Origin: Panorpa germanica
Lineage: Eukaryota > Arthropoda > Insecta > Mecoptera > Panorpidae
DNA: 64,000 bases
Assembly (NCBI GenBank): GCA_963678705.1
Contig: OY783203.1
Span: 4,216,001 to 4,280,000 of the forward strand
Direction of reading: 5' to 3'
Position numbers and translations under genes: made by a program. Shown here piece by piece: positions 1 to 10,100 of this stretch. The notes below the pieces were generated by a model that worked only from the letters and a program-made list of their open reading frames with translations, was not told where the DNA came from and ran no database searches. Position 1 is the first letter of the stretch; each line of letters starts with the position of its first letter.

Positions 1-322
1 GCAAAATTTTAATATTATGTCTGCCGTAACAGGGTTAAATAAAATAAAAACTTATTATTCTTTGACTTGACTTGATTATTTTGACTAAACATTACCACCG
101 CACTGACCTACTCAACAAATAACTGACGTATAAATGCATTTCACGTCATACAAATGGCCGACCATTTCTAGCGCTAAAACTACAATTCAAATTTTTAATT
201 GCTATATCTCTGTCAACATTTAGATATTTAATAAAATAGACACGCCAATACACATTTATTAACATCAATTTCAATCAACAATTGAAAAATCGACCACTAA
301 AAAATGAGGACACTAGCCCATT
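1..322 (-). repeat. MITE family A, copy 1 (reverse orientation, left end outside window)
   Basis: This is the reverse complement of the unit seen at 652-1202 and 22775-23401. It ends at 322 in the reverse of the family terminus AATGGGCTTGTGTCCT (here AATGGGCTAGTGTCCT). The match to 652-985 is close over about 310 bp. The other end runs off the window. The copy lies upstream of the EPS8 exon, so it is probably in an EPS8 intron. Confidence 0.85.
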
Positions 323-651
323 ACGTCACAACGACCATTAAACTTTCTGACGATTTTAAAAAATGTGTGAATACTCCAATCATTGATTTTAGGGATTTTA
401 GTTTCCTTTTCAAAGTTTCTATCTTCCTATATCAACAAAGAGTTAGTTGATAGCGAAATGTTTAATTAATAAATATAGGTAAATTATAATCTATGACTAG
501 ATAGTGAAATAATGAATGGACTATAATGAATAAGCATGGTATTTATTTTGATAAGGTACTGATATGCAAATGAGTCAGTTCCATGAAATTGATAGATTAG
601 TTTAATATATAAAATACAGTTCAACTATTTTTAAACTAAGAAATTCACGTT
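323..651. other. Spacer between two inverted MITE copies
   Basis: About 330 bp of AT-rich sequence separates the two opposed copies of the family. I see no gene or further repeat in it. In a transcript of the EPS8 intron it would be the loop of a hairpin with arms of about 0.3 kb. Confidence 0.5.
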
Positions 652-1202
652 AATGGGCTTGTGTCCTCATTTTAGTGGTCCATTTTTCAATTGTTGATTG
701 AAATTGATGTTAATCAATCTGTATTGGCGTGTCTATTTTATTAAATATCTAAATGTTGACGGAGATATAGCAATTAAAAATTTGAATTGTAGTTTTAGCG
801 CTGTGAGATGGTCGGCCATTTGTATGACGTGAAATGCATTTTATACGTCAGTTATTTGTTGATTAGGTTAGTGCTGTGGTAATATTTTGTAGCTAGTCGA
901 AATAACCAAGTCAAGTCAAAGAATAATAAGTTTTTATTTTATTTAATCCTGTTACGGCAGACATAATATTGAAATTTTATTGTTTCTAGAAATAGTTGTA
1001 AATAATATTTGATATACAAATACATATAGCAGAGATTTATGAGCTGTATGGTTGGATACAACGTTGAATCCCTTTAATAATTAAAGAGACAAAATGATAA
1101 GAAGTTATTAAAAAATAATTGAACATTTGAGGTTCTGGTAACCCGCTTTATCAATATATAGTTCACTTTTATAGAAATTAGGATATAGGACACAAGCCCG
1201 TT
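652..1202 (+). repeat. MITE family A, copy 2 (551 bp)
   Basis: It begins with AATGGGCTTGTGTCCT at 652 and ends with the inverted terminus AGGACACAAGCCCGTT at 1202. It aligns end to end with the 627-bp copy at 22775-23401 but lacks two internal stretches of roughly 30 bp each, near 1052 and 1100. It has no coding capacity, so it is non-autonomous. A TA precedes the terminus here and follows it in two other copies, which would fit a Tc1/mariner-type TA target, but this is weak. Confidence 0.85.
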
Positions 1203-1539
1203 GGTTTTTTGGAAGTTGTCAGTACAGCAATAGAAGCTGACAGTCGAGAAAGATGGAAAGGGGTGAAGGAGTAACATAGCTTAATACTAGCCCGAACAAT
1301 AAAAAAATTACAAAATACTACGAAGAATGGAATCTGTTACAAATTTACACTATTATCAGGATTCTTTACATTAATTTATTAATAATTAATTCCAATCGAA
1401 TATATATATTTTCCTGATAAGGCATGCCCTGAGAGGGCTCGAGTAACAATTTTACTCGGGTGCTATTCTTAAAACATGTTTTTACCAATAAATAATAAAT
1501 TATACGCACAATAGAGAATCATTTTTCATTTTTTAACAG
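1203..1539. other. EPS8 intron remainder
   Basis: Intronic sequence ending in the acceptor TTTTTTAACAG at 1539. At 1387-1408 there is a word (AATTCCAATCGAATAT) that recurs at 14386-14401, so part of it is a dispersed repeat. No gene is seen. Confidence 0.5.
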
Positions 1540-1853
1540 CTCGTAAGAGTGTAGGAGGCCAGGACGAGATGCAAGAAGAATTAAAACATGTACTAACACT
1601 GATGCGTGAAAAACGTCAAAACCTGCAAATTCAAAAAACACCTTTGATATTCATTCAACAATCTGCTAGCGCTGATGACATTCAAAAATGGTTGAAAGTG
1701 AAGAAATTTGATGATGATGTATGTAGAAAATTAAATGGAGTCAATGGAAATGAGCTGTTTGGTTTGAGCAAGAAACAATTAGAAGGATATTTTGGACCCG
1801 AGGAAGGCAATAGATTATATTCTCAAATTTTAGTTCAGAAGAGCACATCTGGG
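1540..1853 (+). CDS. Eps8: EPS8 penultimate coding exon
   Basis: The incoming codon is split: the exon opens with CT, then RKSVGGQDE runs in frame into MQEEL. It carries the whole SAM-like domain and ends in phase 0 after TSG. If the donor at 1854 were not used, translation would stop at 1890 after a 12-residue tail. Confidence 0.92.
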
Positions 1854-2059
1854 GTGAGTTTTTATTTAGATAATAATCTTGCTAAACATTAGGTGTTTAT
1901 TTAATGTTTATTTAACGGTTAGTAACCATTTCTTCATTGTAAGTAACATAATTAATAGTTTATGTATTCATTATTTTCCAGTACAAGACTGCACGCAGCT
2001 CTGAGCTTCGAGCTATTTTGGCAAAGGCACGACAAAAAGCTGGTGATGAAGATTATTAA
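1540..2059 (+). CDS. Eps8: EPS8-family actin regulator, C-terminal two coding exons (partial gene)
   Basis: Only the 3' end of the gene is in the window. Exon 1540-1853 follows an acceptor TTTTTTAACAG and ends in the donor GTGAGT at a codon boundary. Exon 1982-2059 follows TTCCAG and ends in TAA. Together they encode about 130 residues. The first part is a charged amphipathic helix (MQEELKHVLTLMREKRQ). Then comes a SAM-like domain with S-A-D-D-I-Q-K-W-L, the LNGVNGNELFGL core, LSKKQLEGYFG and EEGNRLYSQI. The end is a basic helix finishing in AGDEDY. This is the EPS8 C-terminal effector region, which in known family members binds, caps and bundles actin and supports Rac signalling (Drosophila homologue: arouser). 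The ATG at 1569 is internal and not the gene start, because the frame is open back to the acceptor. The N-terminal PTB and SH3 regions must lie to the left. Confidence 0.92.
1982..2059 (+). CDS. Eps8: EPS8 last coding exon
   Basis: It encodes 25 residues beginning YKTARSSELRAILAKARQ and ends at TAA. The Ala/Lys/Arg-rich helix is typical of the EPS8 C-terminus. The intron before it is 128 bp, and phase 0 is kept. Confidence 0.92.
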   Translation, partial: YKTARSSELRAILAKARQKAGDEDY

Positions 2060-2150
2060 TTAATTAATCCGTGTAAAACAAATATTGATTTATTATTATT
2101 AATTTGAAACCATTAATTTCATGTTACAAATAAATATTATTAATCTAAAT
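2060..2150 (+). terminator. EPS8 3' UTR and polyadenylation signal
   Basis: AATAAA lies at 2129-2134, about 70 nt after the stop codon, in an AT-rich 3' UTR. It is the first strong signal downstream and the likely poly(A) site. Confidence 0.6.
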
Positions 2151-2513
2151 GATAATCTTTTGATAATATTAAATAAATTGATTTAATATCGATGTATTAC
2201 ATCAAAACTTGTGATTTATTTACGCTGTTAGAGTATGATAATGAATCATAGCTGTCCGCTAACGAAGAAAAACAGAGCCTTGTGCCAATATCTCTTGACA
2301 GTGTGTATTTGCACCGAAAGAAAACTTATATTGTCACAAAGTGTGTGAAGACATGACGAATGGTGTGGCATCATAAGCTAAGTGGGTCTCATTAAGTTTA
2401 AAATGTAACTTACAAAAAGAAATAAAGAACCATGCTAAAAATAAAACCCCCATTAATGAAACTGCAACACCATAAAAGATGGTCGTCGTTGATAGACATT
2501 AGCATTCGGTGTG

Positions 2514-2521
2514 TATAAAAG
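2514..2521 (+). promoter_or_regulatory. TATA box of a candidate gene
   Basis: TATAAAAG stands 77 nt before an ATG that is followed after 13 nt by a perfect donor. A start site about 25-30 nt downstream would give a 5' UTR of about 50 nt. No downstream exon could be assigned, so the promoter may be fortuitous. Confidence 0.3.
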
Positions 2522-2597
2522 TACAGATATTTCTTTACGATTAAATTCGTTTTTCTTTGGATTTTAAATTAAATTTCTTATTATATCAGAGACATCC

Positions 2598-2610
2598 ATG
2601 GCAGACAAAA
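2598..2610 (+). CDS. Candidate short first coding exon (MADK...)
   Basis: ATG GCA GAC AAA A is followed at once by GTAAGT at 2611. Short start exons of this kind are common in insect muscle and signalling genes. The exon ends in phase 1. The partner exon should lie to the right but none was recognised before the TMEM86 start at 7163. A possible continuation at 2738-2790 soon runs into a stop. The protein family is unknown. Confidence 0.25.
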
Positions 2611-2619
2611 GTAAGTTTA

Positions 2620-4257
2620 GGTTTCAACAAGAGTTTAAGTTGAGAAAATAATCTATAATGCCGAGCATACTTCAAAACATAAGCGATAAATTAAATCTTG
2701 GAACTAAACCAATTAGTTCATAATATTGATACAAGATGGCACCAAAAGTTACAAGACAGATACAGCGCAGAGGTTGTACTATTCAAGCAACGGGTAATGA
2801 ATTTTGAGTAGGTATTTGAGCTATTATAATTCAAGACAACAACTAAAAACTATTGCAAATCAAATTAATCTACATATTTATATTTTATTTTAAATATTTG
2901 TATTGTATTATGTGACGCTAACGACATCTGTGGTAGAGAAAGGAACACTTTAATATTTAACACTTTTATATACACTGAGTCGATAAAACAGTCGCCTAAC
3001 ATTCGTGTCAAATTTAAATATACTATCGCAGGTTTTATTAGTGTATTTGATCAATTAATTATGCAATGTTTTTTTTTAAATTAACGTTAAACGTAGCGGA
3101 AAGATACATCGACATCTGTTAAGAATATACAATATTCATATGTGTATACTATTTTATACCGTAAGTATGTAATTCACATGCGCGAATTTTATGGGACGTA
3201 GTCAAAATTTACGTATAAGATCTTATACATCTCTTTTACACTCTGTTGTGCAAACGGGATGGCAAATTGGCTTGTGAACATTTTCGTTATGTTTACTTAA
3301 TATGAATATAGTAATTTTTATTTGATATTATGGGAATTTTTATTGTGTATTTCTCATAACAAATGACTTTGACTATGTGTCAACTAATCTATTAAAAATA
3401 GCATTAAGTGTTATGAAGTAAACAATGTGATACTGTTTTGATATTCTGATTCACTTTCTAATTATAAAAAAATACAAAGAGACTGGTGTAATCTTTTAAA
3501 TACAACATGGCAAACAGCATAAATTATTGGAGTATTTTTTGTTTTGTTGAACAAACTTAGTGAAAAGATAAAGAATTGGGTTGTTTTTTTTTTTTTTTAT
3601 ATTTATTTTCTTCTTTGCCTTGACTTTCTTTAGTCATAGCCACCATCAAATAATTTTTTAACATCTTTTATAATTTATAATTCAATTTTACACATTTCTA
3701 AATATTTCAATAATTCACTAATTAATTTTGAATCACTTAACAAAAATTTAGTATTAACAGGAAAAGTTTTAATCACATCTAATATACCACTATTCAATTT
3801 TGATCTTTCTAAACTATAAATTTGTTCTAAAACTAAGAATTGGGTTGTAATTTGAGAACCATATCTTAATTTATATAAAACTGTGCTATATATTAATGAA
3901 GTAGTGTATTCAATCCTCAAATATTCAATGGTTATTAACAATTCTTTATAAATTAGAATATTATACAGTATTATTAGGTTTACTATTAGATTTACTAGGC
4001 TCTGAAATAAATTTATATATAAGGATATCTCAAAACTTCTATGTATTTTACGTTGATGTTTCTAAATCAAATAGAGTCAACAGTAGTATTTAAAATTTTA
4101 AAAATGTCATCGTGTAGTTTTAAAAATAATATTTATTTGTAGAAAGGCTTATTTTAGGCGAATTGAATTCTTACGCTAGCTCTGAACAGTTGCTAAAAAC
4201 GAAGAGTAGTGACATGAGCCTATTATCATTGACATAAAACATCACAAATAAAAACCT
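2620..4257. other. AT-rich stretch without a supported gene
   Basis: Non-coding by every sign I can read. It holds a T-run near 3582-3598 and an 88-codon minus-strand ORF at 3675-3941. That frame stays open upstream to about 4065 through a TTTCAG and resumes for 14 codons after its stop. It is Leu/Ile-rich and has no recognisable domain. ORFs of this length are expected by chance in 64 kb, so I do not call a gene. Confidence 0.4.
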
Positions 4258-4445
4258 ATTTAAGGCGGCACAGTAACCGAGAGCGTTAATGCTTAACGCC
4301 TTAAAACTGTGTTTCGAGTTCGATTCTCGGACCAGCGCTATATTTTCTGGGTTTGGTTGTTCTCAAGTATAATTTATAATCATAAGCTTCATAAGACTAT
4401 ATAAGGCTTCGTTGTTATCAAATCTGGAAACATCCTGGAAAACCA
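4258..4445 (+). repeat. tRNA-derived SINE-like copy
   Basis: The head GGCGGCACAGTAACCGAGAG resembles a pol III box A region. It is followed about 45 nt later by a box B-like TCGAGTTCGATTCTCGGA, which can pair as a T-arm. Next comes the family body CCAGCGCTATATTTTCTGG and GGTTTGGTTGTT, then an AT-rich tail. The same body recurs many times in this window. Confidence 0.7.
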
Positions 4446-6840
4446 TTGATTCATAGAACTAGTGCCTAGTTCAAGTAAAATTTTACATGTATTTGAGGTA
4501 ATATTCATGATTTGTTTTTAGCGGGGTGTATAATATCCAACTAATAACAAAATATGGATATTCACTTGAATACATGTAACATTTTACCTAAATGGGACAT
4601 TATTTTTTACATAACGTTACGTTTTATTATTTACCGTAAAGTATTTTTTCATACTTTTACAATATCATTCAAGAAATGTAAAATGCTATAATTATTTTAT
4701 TTTGTTGTTTACGTAAGAAATTGTATTTTCTTATGTAATCTAACATTATATTTAAAGGGTGGGCAGGGTTAACCTAAAATGTAAATTTCAGCTTTTGAAA
4801 TATAAAGAAATATAATTAATTATATTAAGTACAATAATTTATATTAAATAAAGATAGCAATTATTACAAAATAATGTACATTACTGACATACGACGCATG
4901 ATTTCACAAGTTCAGAATTACATTTAAGGTTAAAACCTTAAATTAAAACTAAAAACAGTGAGTGGGAATGGAACCTTAAATAAAGAAAAATAAATGTATA
5001 TATAAAAGGTTTTCAGTGTATCTTGCATTTTTTAATTGATAACGTAACAAAATTATATTAAATTCTTTAATAATAAAACGTAACTTTATGTAAAAAAGAA
5101 TTAATTAAATAATGCATGAAATGTTAGTAAGGCTCGGCTACATAAATATATACATGTGTTTAAAGTACGAGAAATATTGATGTTGTAATATTATATATAG
5201 AATTTCCTTTTTATTTGTGATTATGTATATAGTAAATGTCTTTATTTAGTGCATACATAATTCAATCTTAGATAGTAATTTGTAAGTTTTATATTTTGAC
5301 CCTACATACTATTTACGAAACTGATATTTCTACGGCAATGAATTTCAATAAGCCAAAACTAAATGAACAAAAAAAAACTTAAAAAATTCCTACAAAAAAG
5401 TAACACTTCTGTTATTGCAATTTATTGTAAAGCATAACAACATATTTTATCACAAATATTATCTATTGTTCAAGACAAGACGAGACTAGCAAACTCTTTA
5501 TGCCATTTAATCTATTATATCAAATACCCGGTTTAAAAATAAACAATATGAGTAAGCAAATATGCAATATGATGGTATACTCGTATATGTGAAAATACAG
5601 TTCAATATTGTATTCTGAATCATTATTGTTTTTTTTTAAATTCATACAAAGAAAGAAATAAATTACTTATGTTTAAATGATCCAGTGGCGTACCGAGACT
5701 AACTAATAGAGACATCGGTCGTTTTTTCATTTCGCAAAATCAATTGTATCTAGATTACGAATTATACAACAGCCTATTTTTATTTATAGTAAAACAATTT
5801 ATATATTATTTTGTATACACTCTTTCTATTGTCATATTATTTTAATGTTAAATTTAATGTATGTTATGAATGAGTAAGCGAGAACCAAATGCGTAGTATG
5901 AGAAGGAACGAGACAGGTATATAGTATGTTATCTTTCAAGTGTTTACTAATTTCCTAAGTACAGCGTCAATTTTTGGCTTTTAATATATTATAAAGTTTT
6001 AATATATTATAAATCGACGTGGGATTGACCTGTTCCCAAATAATTGTCAAATTTCTTTCACTAACATGTTAAAAACTATTTCAAATATTTAAAAAATTAG
6101 AAGATAATAAAGTTTATTTTTTATGCCTGGATACAGTTCAATTTTGTGTGAGATAAAGAAAAAACGCGTCTAAGATACCCTTTGCATAAAATAATACTCA
6201 CTTACTTAAATTAAAATAATTAGGTTTTATTAATTTCAAATCTTATGATACCAACACAACGACCAGTGCCAGATTAACACTTAGACTAATTAAATAGTTG
6301 CTTACATTTATATCCCAATTCTTATTCGTGCATACTTAATTAGTGAAAACTATGTTGATCACATGTATAGTATATTAATGTATTATACACTTTAAACTAT
6401 AAAATTATATTTGCATAGTTTAACTTTTTTCACATGTTATTTGTAAATAGTAAACAATGTTTATTTTAATACTGAACCGAGCATAATACATCCCTGGCGA
6501 AATGACATAAGGGTAAAGTGGGACAAGGAACGATGGGAAAACTACAGTCAGTCAAATCAGCTGTTGTATTAGTTTGTTGGGAACAAGTGTTCAGTAAGGT
6601 TTCAAAACAATATATAAAATGAAATATATGAAGTATTATGTACAATAAACAATAACTAAAAGGTGTAGTGATAATGTTATTTCTTTTTAAAATATATTTA
6701 GACTACTGGTTAAGTGTCAGACATAAATGGAGTTCAGTTATCATAAATTACATACTTCTACATACACAAACAAGTCAAGGGCAATATTGAATGACACTAA
6801 AGTACTGCAAATCATATGGGTTACAAACAATAATAATAAT
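4446..6840. other. Intergenic AT-rich sequence with small repeats
   Basis: No gene is seen. At 4962-4978 is the word GTGAGTGGGAATGGAACC, which recurs near 46310 and 54250. At 5577-5586 is one of seven ATACGAGTAT words (reverse strand). At 5683 a transposon-like end, CAGTGGCGTACC, begins without an identifiable partner. At 5979-6014 an 18-bp unit (TTTTAATATATTATAAA plus one base) is repeated in tandem. A short AAT run is at 6828-6846. Confidence 0.5.
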
Positions 6841-7162
6841 AATAATCAGCTGAACTGAAGCGTGTGGTTCTCCAACACTGCGTGTAACTCCAGTTAAATG
6901 TTAGTTCATGAATGGCTGTGAAGGAGGTTAGAACTAGAACGCGAACTCCACGAGGCCGATAATCTCTATTTCCTTGTATCGTGTGCTGGGTTATCAGCAG
7001 ACTACCAGTGTGTTCATGGTGAATCTGTGATATATTGTTCTGTGTTTATGTACATAAGCCATTCTTTGTTTTGAAACCGGCCGTTTATCAATAGCAGTTG
7101 CAGCAATAGAAGTAACAGTGCTTTTAATTTATTGTTTTAATTATTAAGTGATACTACAGACA
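6841..7162 (+). promoter_or_regulatory. TMEM86 5' region and probable 5' UTR
   Basis: The stretch is clearly richer in G and C than its surroundings and leads directly to the start codon at 7163. It contains initiator-like sites (for example CCAGTGTG near 7009) but no TATA box. An upstream ATG at 6909 opens only a short frame. This fits a TATA-less promoter and leader for the gene that follows. Confidence 0.45.
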
Positions 7163-7183
7163 TGACTTCCCCAACTAAAGTTG
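7163..7183 (+). CDS. Tmem86: TMEM86 exon 1 (7 codons)
   Basis: ATG ACT TCC CCA ACT AAA GTT is followed by GTAAGT. The peptide MTSPTKV joins exon 2 as MTSPTKV-LKSVGPKLVPFF, matching the usual TMEM86A start, which also has a Met-x-Ser-Pro opening. That match is why I place exon 1 here despite the long intron. Confidence 0.88.
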
Positions 7184-10100
7184 TAAGTTTACATTTTTTT
7201 TTAAATAGTTTGTTATTTAGAATATATAATTGTATGTTATAATCATATTTTAATTGTTACTTCTTAGTTTTATTTAATTTATTTTTATTTCATTTATTTT
7301 TGTTTAATTTATTTTTATTTAATATATTTAACGTTTGTCTATTTTCAATGCTGTCACCAATTATGTATCATGTATATTATCTCTATATATACTTGCTGTC
7401 TTTATGGTGTTGTGGCCTCATTATGTGTACTAACACATCACTTAATAACTTCTTAGGATGACATATCAAAAATATAAAAATAAATGACAAATAAAAAATC
7501 CTACGAAGTTATTGACTGATGTGGTAGACAGCCAACGGTGTTTTAATAAGTGTTTAAACTTATACGAATACCTAGTCTGTTTAACTTTGATAAATACCAA
7601 ACCTGAAAAATACAATGGTTGTCTGGGGATTGAACCCAAAGTAGAGTACTCTGTCTTCAAGTATAAATGCTCTCAGGCACTATGTCGTTTAATTTATAAT
7701 TATTACTTCACGTTTCTTATATTTAAATAAAACATTTCGCGCTAAAACTTGATTTGGCTATTAAACGTGTTAAAATAAGGATTCTTTAAAAGTTGTACAA
7801 TATAATATTTAATGCAAAACAGTATCGGGGAATTTTTACAATCATAGCATAGCCTAGTAATAAATATTTTTATGTGGACTTCTTTGGGTAATGGCAGGTA
7901 TCTGCTAAGTAGTATACAATGAATATTTATTTTTAATGTGATAATGACATGAGTCAATTAGAGTATACCTAAATCGCGTTTGAGAGTAGATACGTTCCAA
8001 CGAAATCCGCGTAAAAAGAAATCGGTTTTTTTTACACGATACATGCTGCATATCGTAAAATTGAGGATGTGTTCCACAACTATAAAAAAACCGCGTATAT
8101 TTTTAGTATGTTTTGTTCTTAAAACAGTGTAAATAAAAAAAATTTAAAACTATAATATATAAATTCTATAAAATATGTTTAAAAATTTCATTCTAGTTTT
8201 ATTAAAAGAAGAAATAAACATTTTAGTCCATAGGTGCATTCCAATTAGAAATAAAAAGTTTATTTGAACGAGTTTATAGGCGGAGTTTATATTACTTTCA
8301 ATAATAATATCATCATTTTGGTGTTGCCTTTATTTTTATTAGAGATCGATTCCATAATAACATTCACTTTCTATACGATATTTTGAAAATTTTGAACAAA
8401 TGAAACCTAATCCTTAAGAAATATCCCGAAAGACACATAATTTAATTTATAAATTAATTTAAAAATTTGAAATATTTTTAAGAAAATGTTACCAAGATTA
8501 TTTGACCAGCTTTATATGCATTGGTTTAGTATAGCAATAAATTTATTATATTATACCCTCTCAACTCAAAATGTGGATATTAGTCAAATGAAATTAAGTA
8601 TTATTTTATCTATAGACGGCAGTAGCATAGAACTTCTTTGGGTTTGATGCCTGAATCAGCGCTAAATTATTGTTTCGGTTAATGTAATAATATGGTATTT
8701 TTATGATTCTAAGAGCAATAAACAGATATTATTTAAAAAAAGTAATTCTTTGCGATTGTCATGTTTGCTTCTCTCTGTGGACGCGGATGGGTGTTTATAT
8801 AAATTAATGACACGTACGCCACAGGGGAATCTAATTAATACAGTTATTTATGAGTTTAACTTTATCCTGTGAGACTACATTTCATATTCTCTACTTCGTT
8901 TCATATTCAAATTGTAAATAAAGTTCGGCAATATTTCAATTTCAAAATAAATGGACCTACTGTACAATAAATTTATTTGTTAGAACTAACATGTTCCATT
9001 AATTGCTTTACGGACAACTTAATTATAGTCAGTTAAGCCAGAGGCATACAGCGAATTCTTCCGCTAAACATTTTAAAACTAATTAATTAGGTGATTAAAG
9101 TTAGTTAAATTAATGAAATGTTTATTTTAATGTTGTTAAATTTTATTGAGTTTCTGTAATAGTTTAATATTTTATAGAATTTTATTATATATAGAGTGGG
9201 CTATCTGTTGTTTCTTTTTTGAAACGATTGTTAAAAATACATCGTTGAATCTTACCGCAGTTTGATCCCAAAATGATAACTATTTAAATACATGTGCACC
9301 ATATTAGGAAATCGATACTGAGATGCAAAAAGTGTTTTATGTAAAAGTAAAAATGGTGCCTTTACTTAAAAACATCCTTTGTGATAAAGTTATTTTTATT
9401 ATTGATTCTCACATGAACTTTTAGGAAGATATGTATCAGTGGAAGGGGGTGACTTTTTGCAAGTCGTACGTTTCGAATTGAATATACGAGTTTGAAGAGG
9501 CACTAAAGATAATAGTTTTGTCTAGACCTTCATTGCCGTCTTGGTATATAATGTAAGAAAACATGTAGTATACTAGATAAGGAACACTAAAAAACTGTTT
9601 CGTTATAGGAACATTTCAATATTTTTTTGGTTGTAGGTGGCATTCAATTGTGGACCATATTCATAAGGAAATGATCATTCCTTTTAGATCCTACGCAATA
9701 TTTAATTGTATCCAGTAGTAAACTTTCTATCCAGTAGTGACTGCCTTACTATCAAAATTTTCAAACGCCATCCTTGAACTTTTGTTCCTATAAACATTAA
9801 GGAGTCATGGTTTTTCGGTTAATTCTGTTCTGAATAAAGTAAACTCCTTTCGTTCCTTATTCTGATGTATAAATCAATATTTGTTTTTGTGTTAGTATTT
9901 AATCTTGCAAAACAAATACACATTACCTAATTTGCATAATAAAACTTAGATGTATATAAATACAGTCAGAACGAATTCGAACGGGTTAGAAATACCACAT
10001 TTAAAATTCTGTTAATTTTCCTAAAGGTGAACTTTAACTTCAACAGGGCTGACGAGGTACAGTGCCCTTGCCTATTTAGTGCCCTATTATAAACTAATAA

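Noticed and set aside
3675..4065. Minus-strand open frame, Leu/Ile/Tyr-rich, preceded by TTTCAG
   Set aside because: It has no recognisable domain, and a stop (TAG) precedes it and another interrupts it. With this base composition several ORFs of 80-100 codons are expected by chance in the window.
4258..4340. A functional tRNA gene
   Set aside because: A T-arm-like hairpin is present, but the head cannot fold into a full cloverleaf, and the same sequence recurs with a common non-tRNA body and tail, so it is a SINE head.
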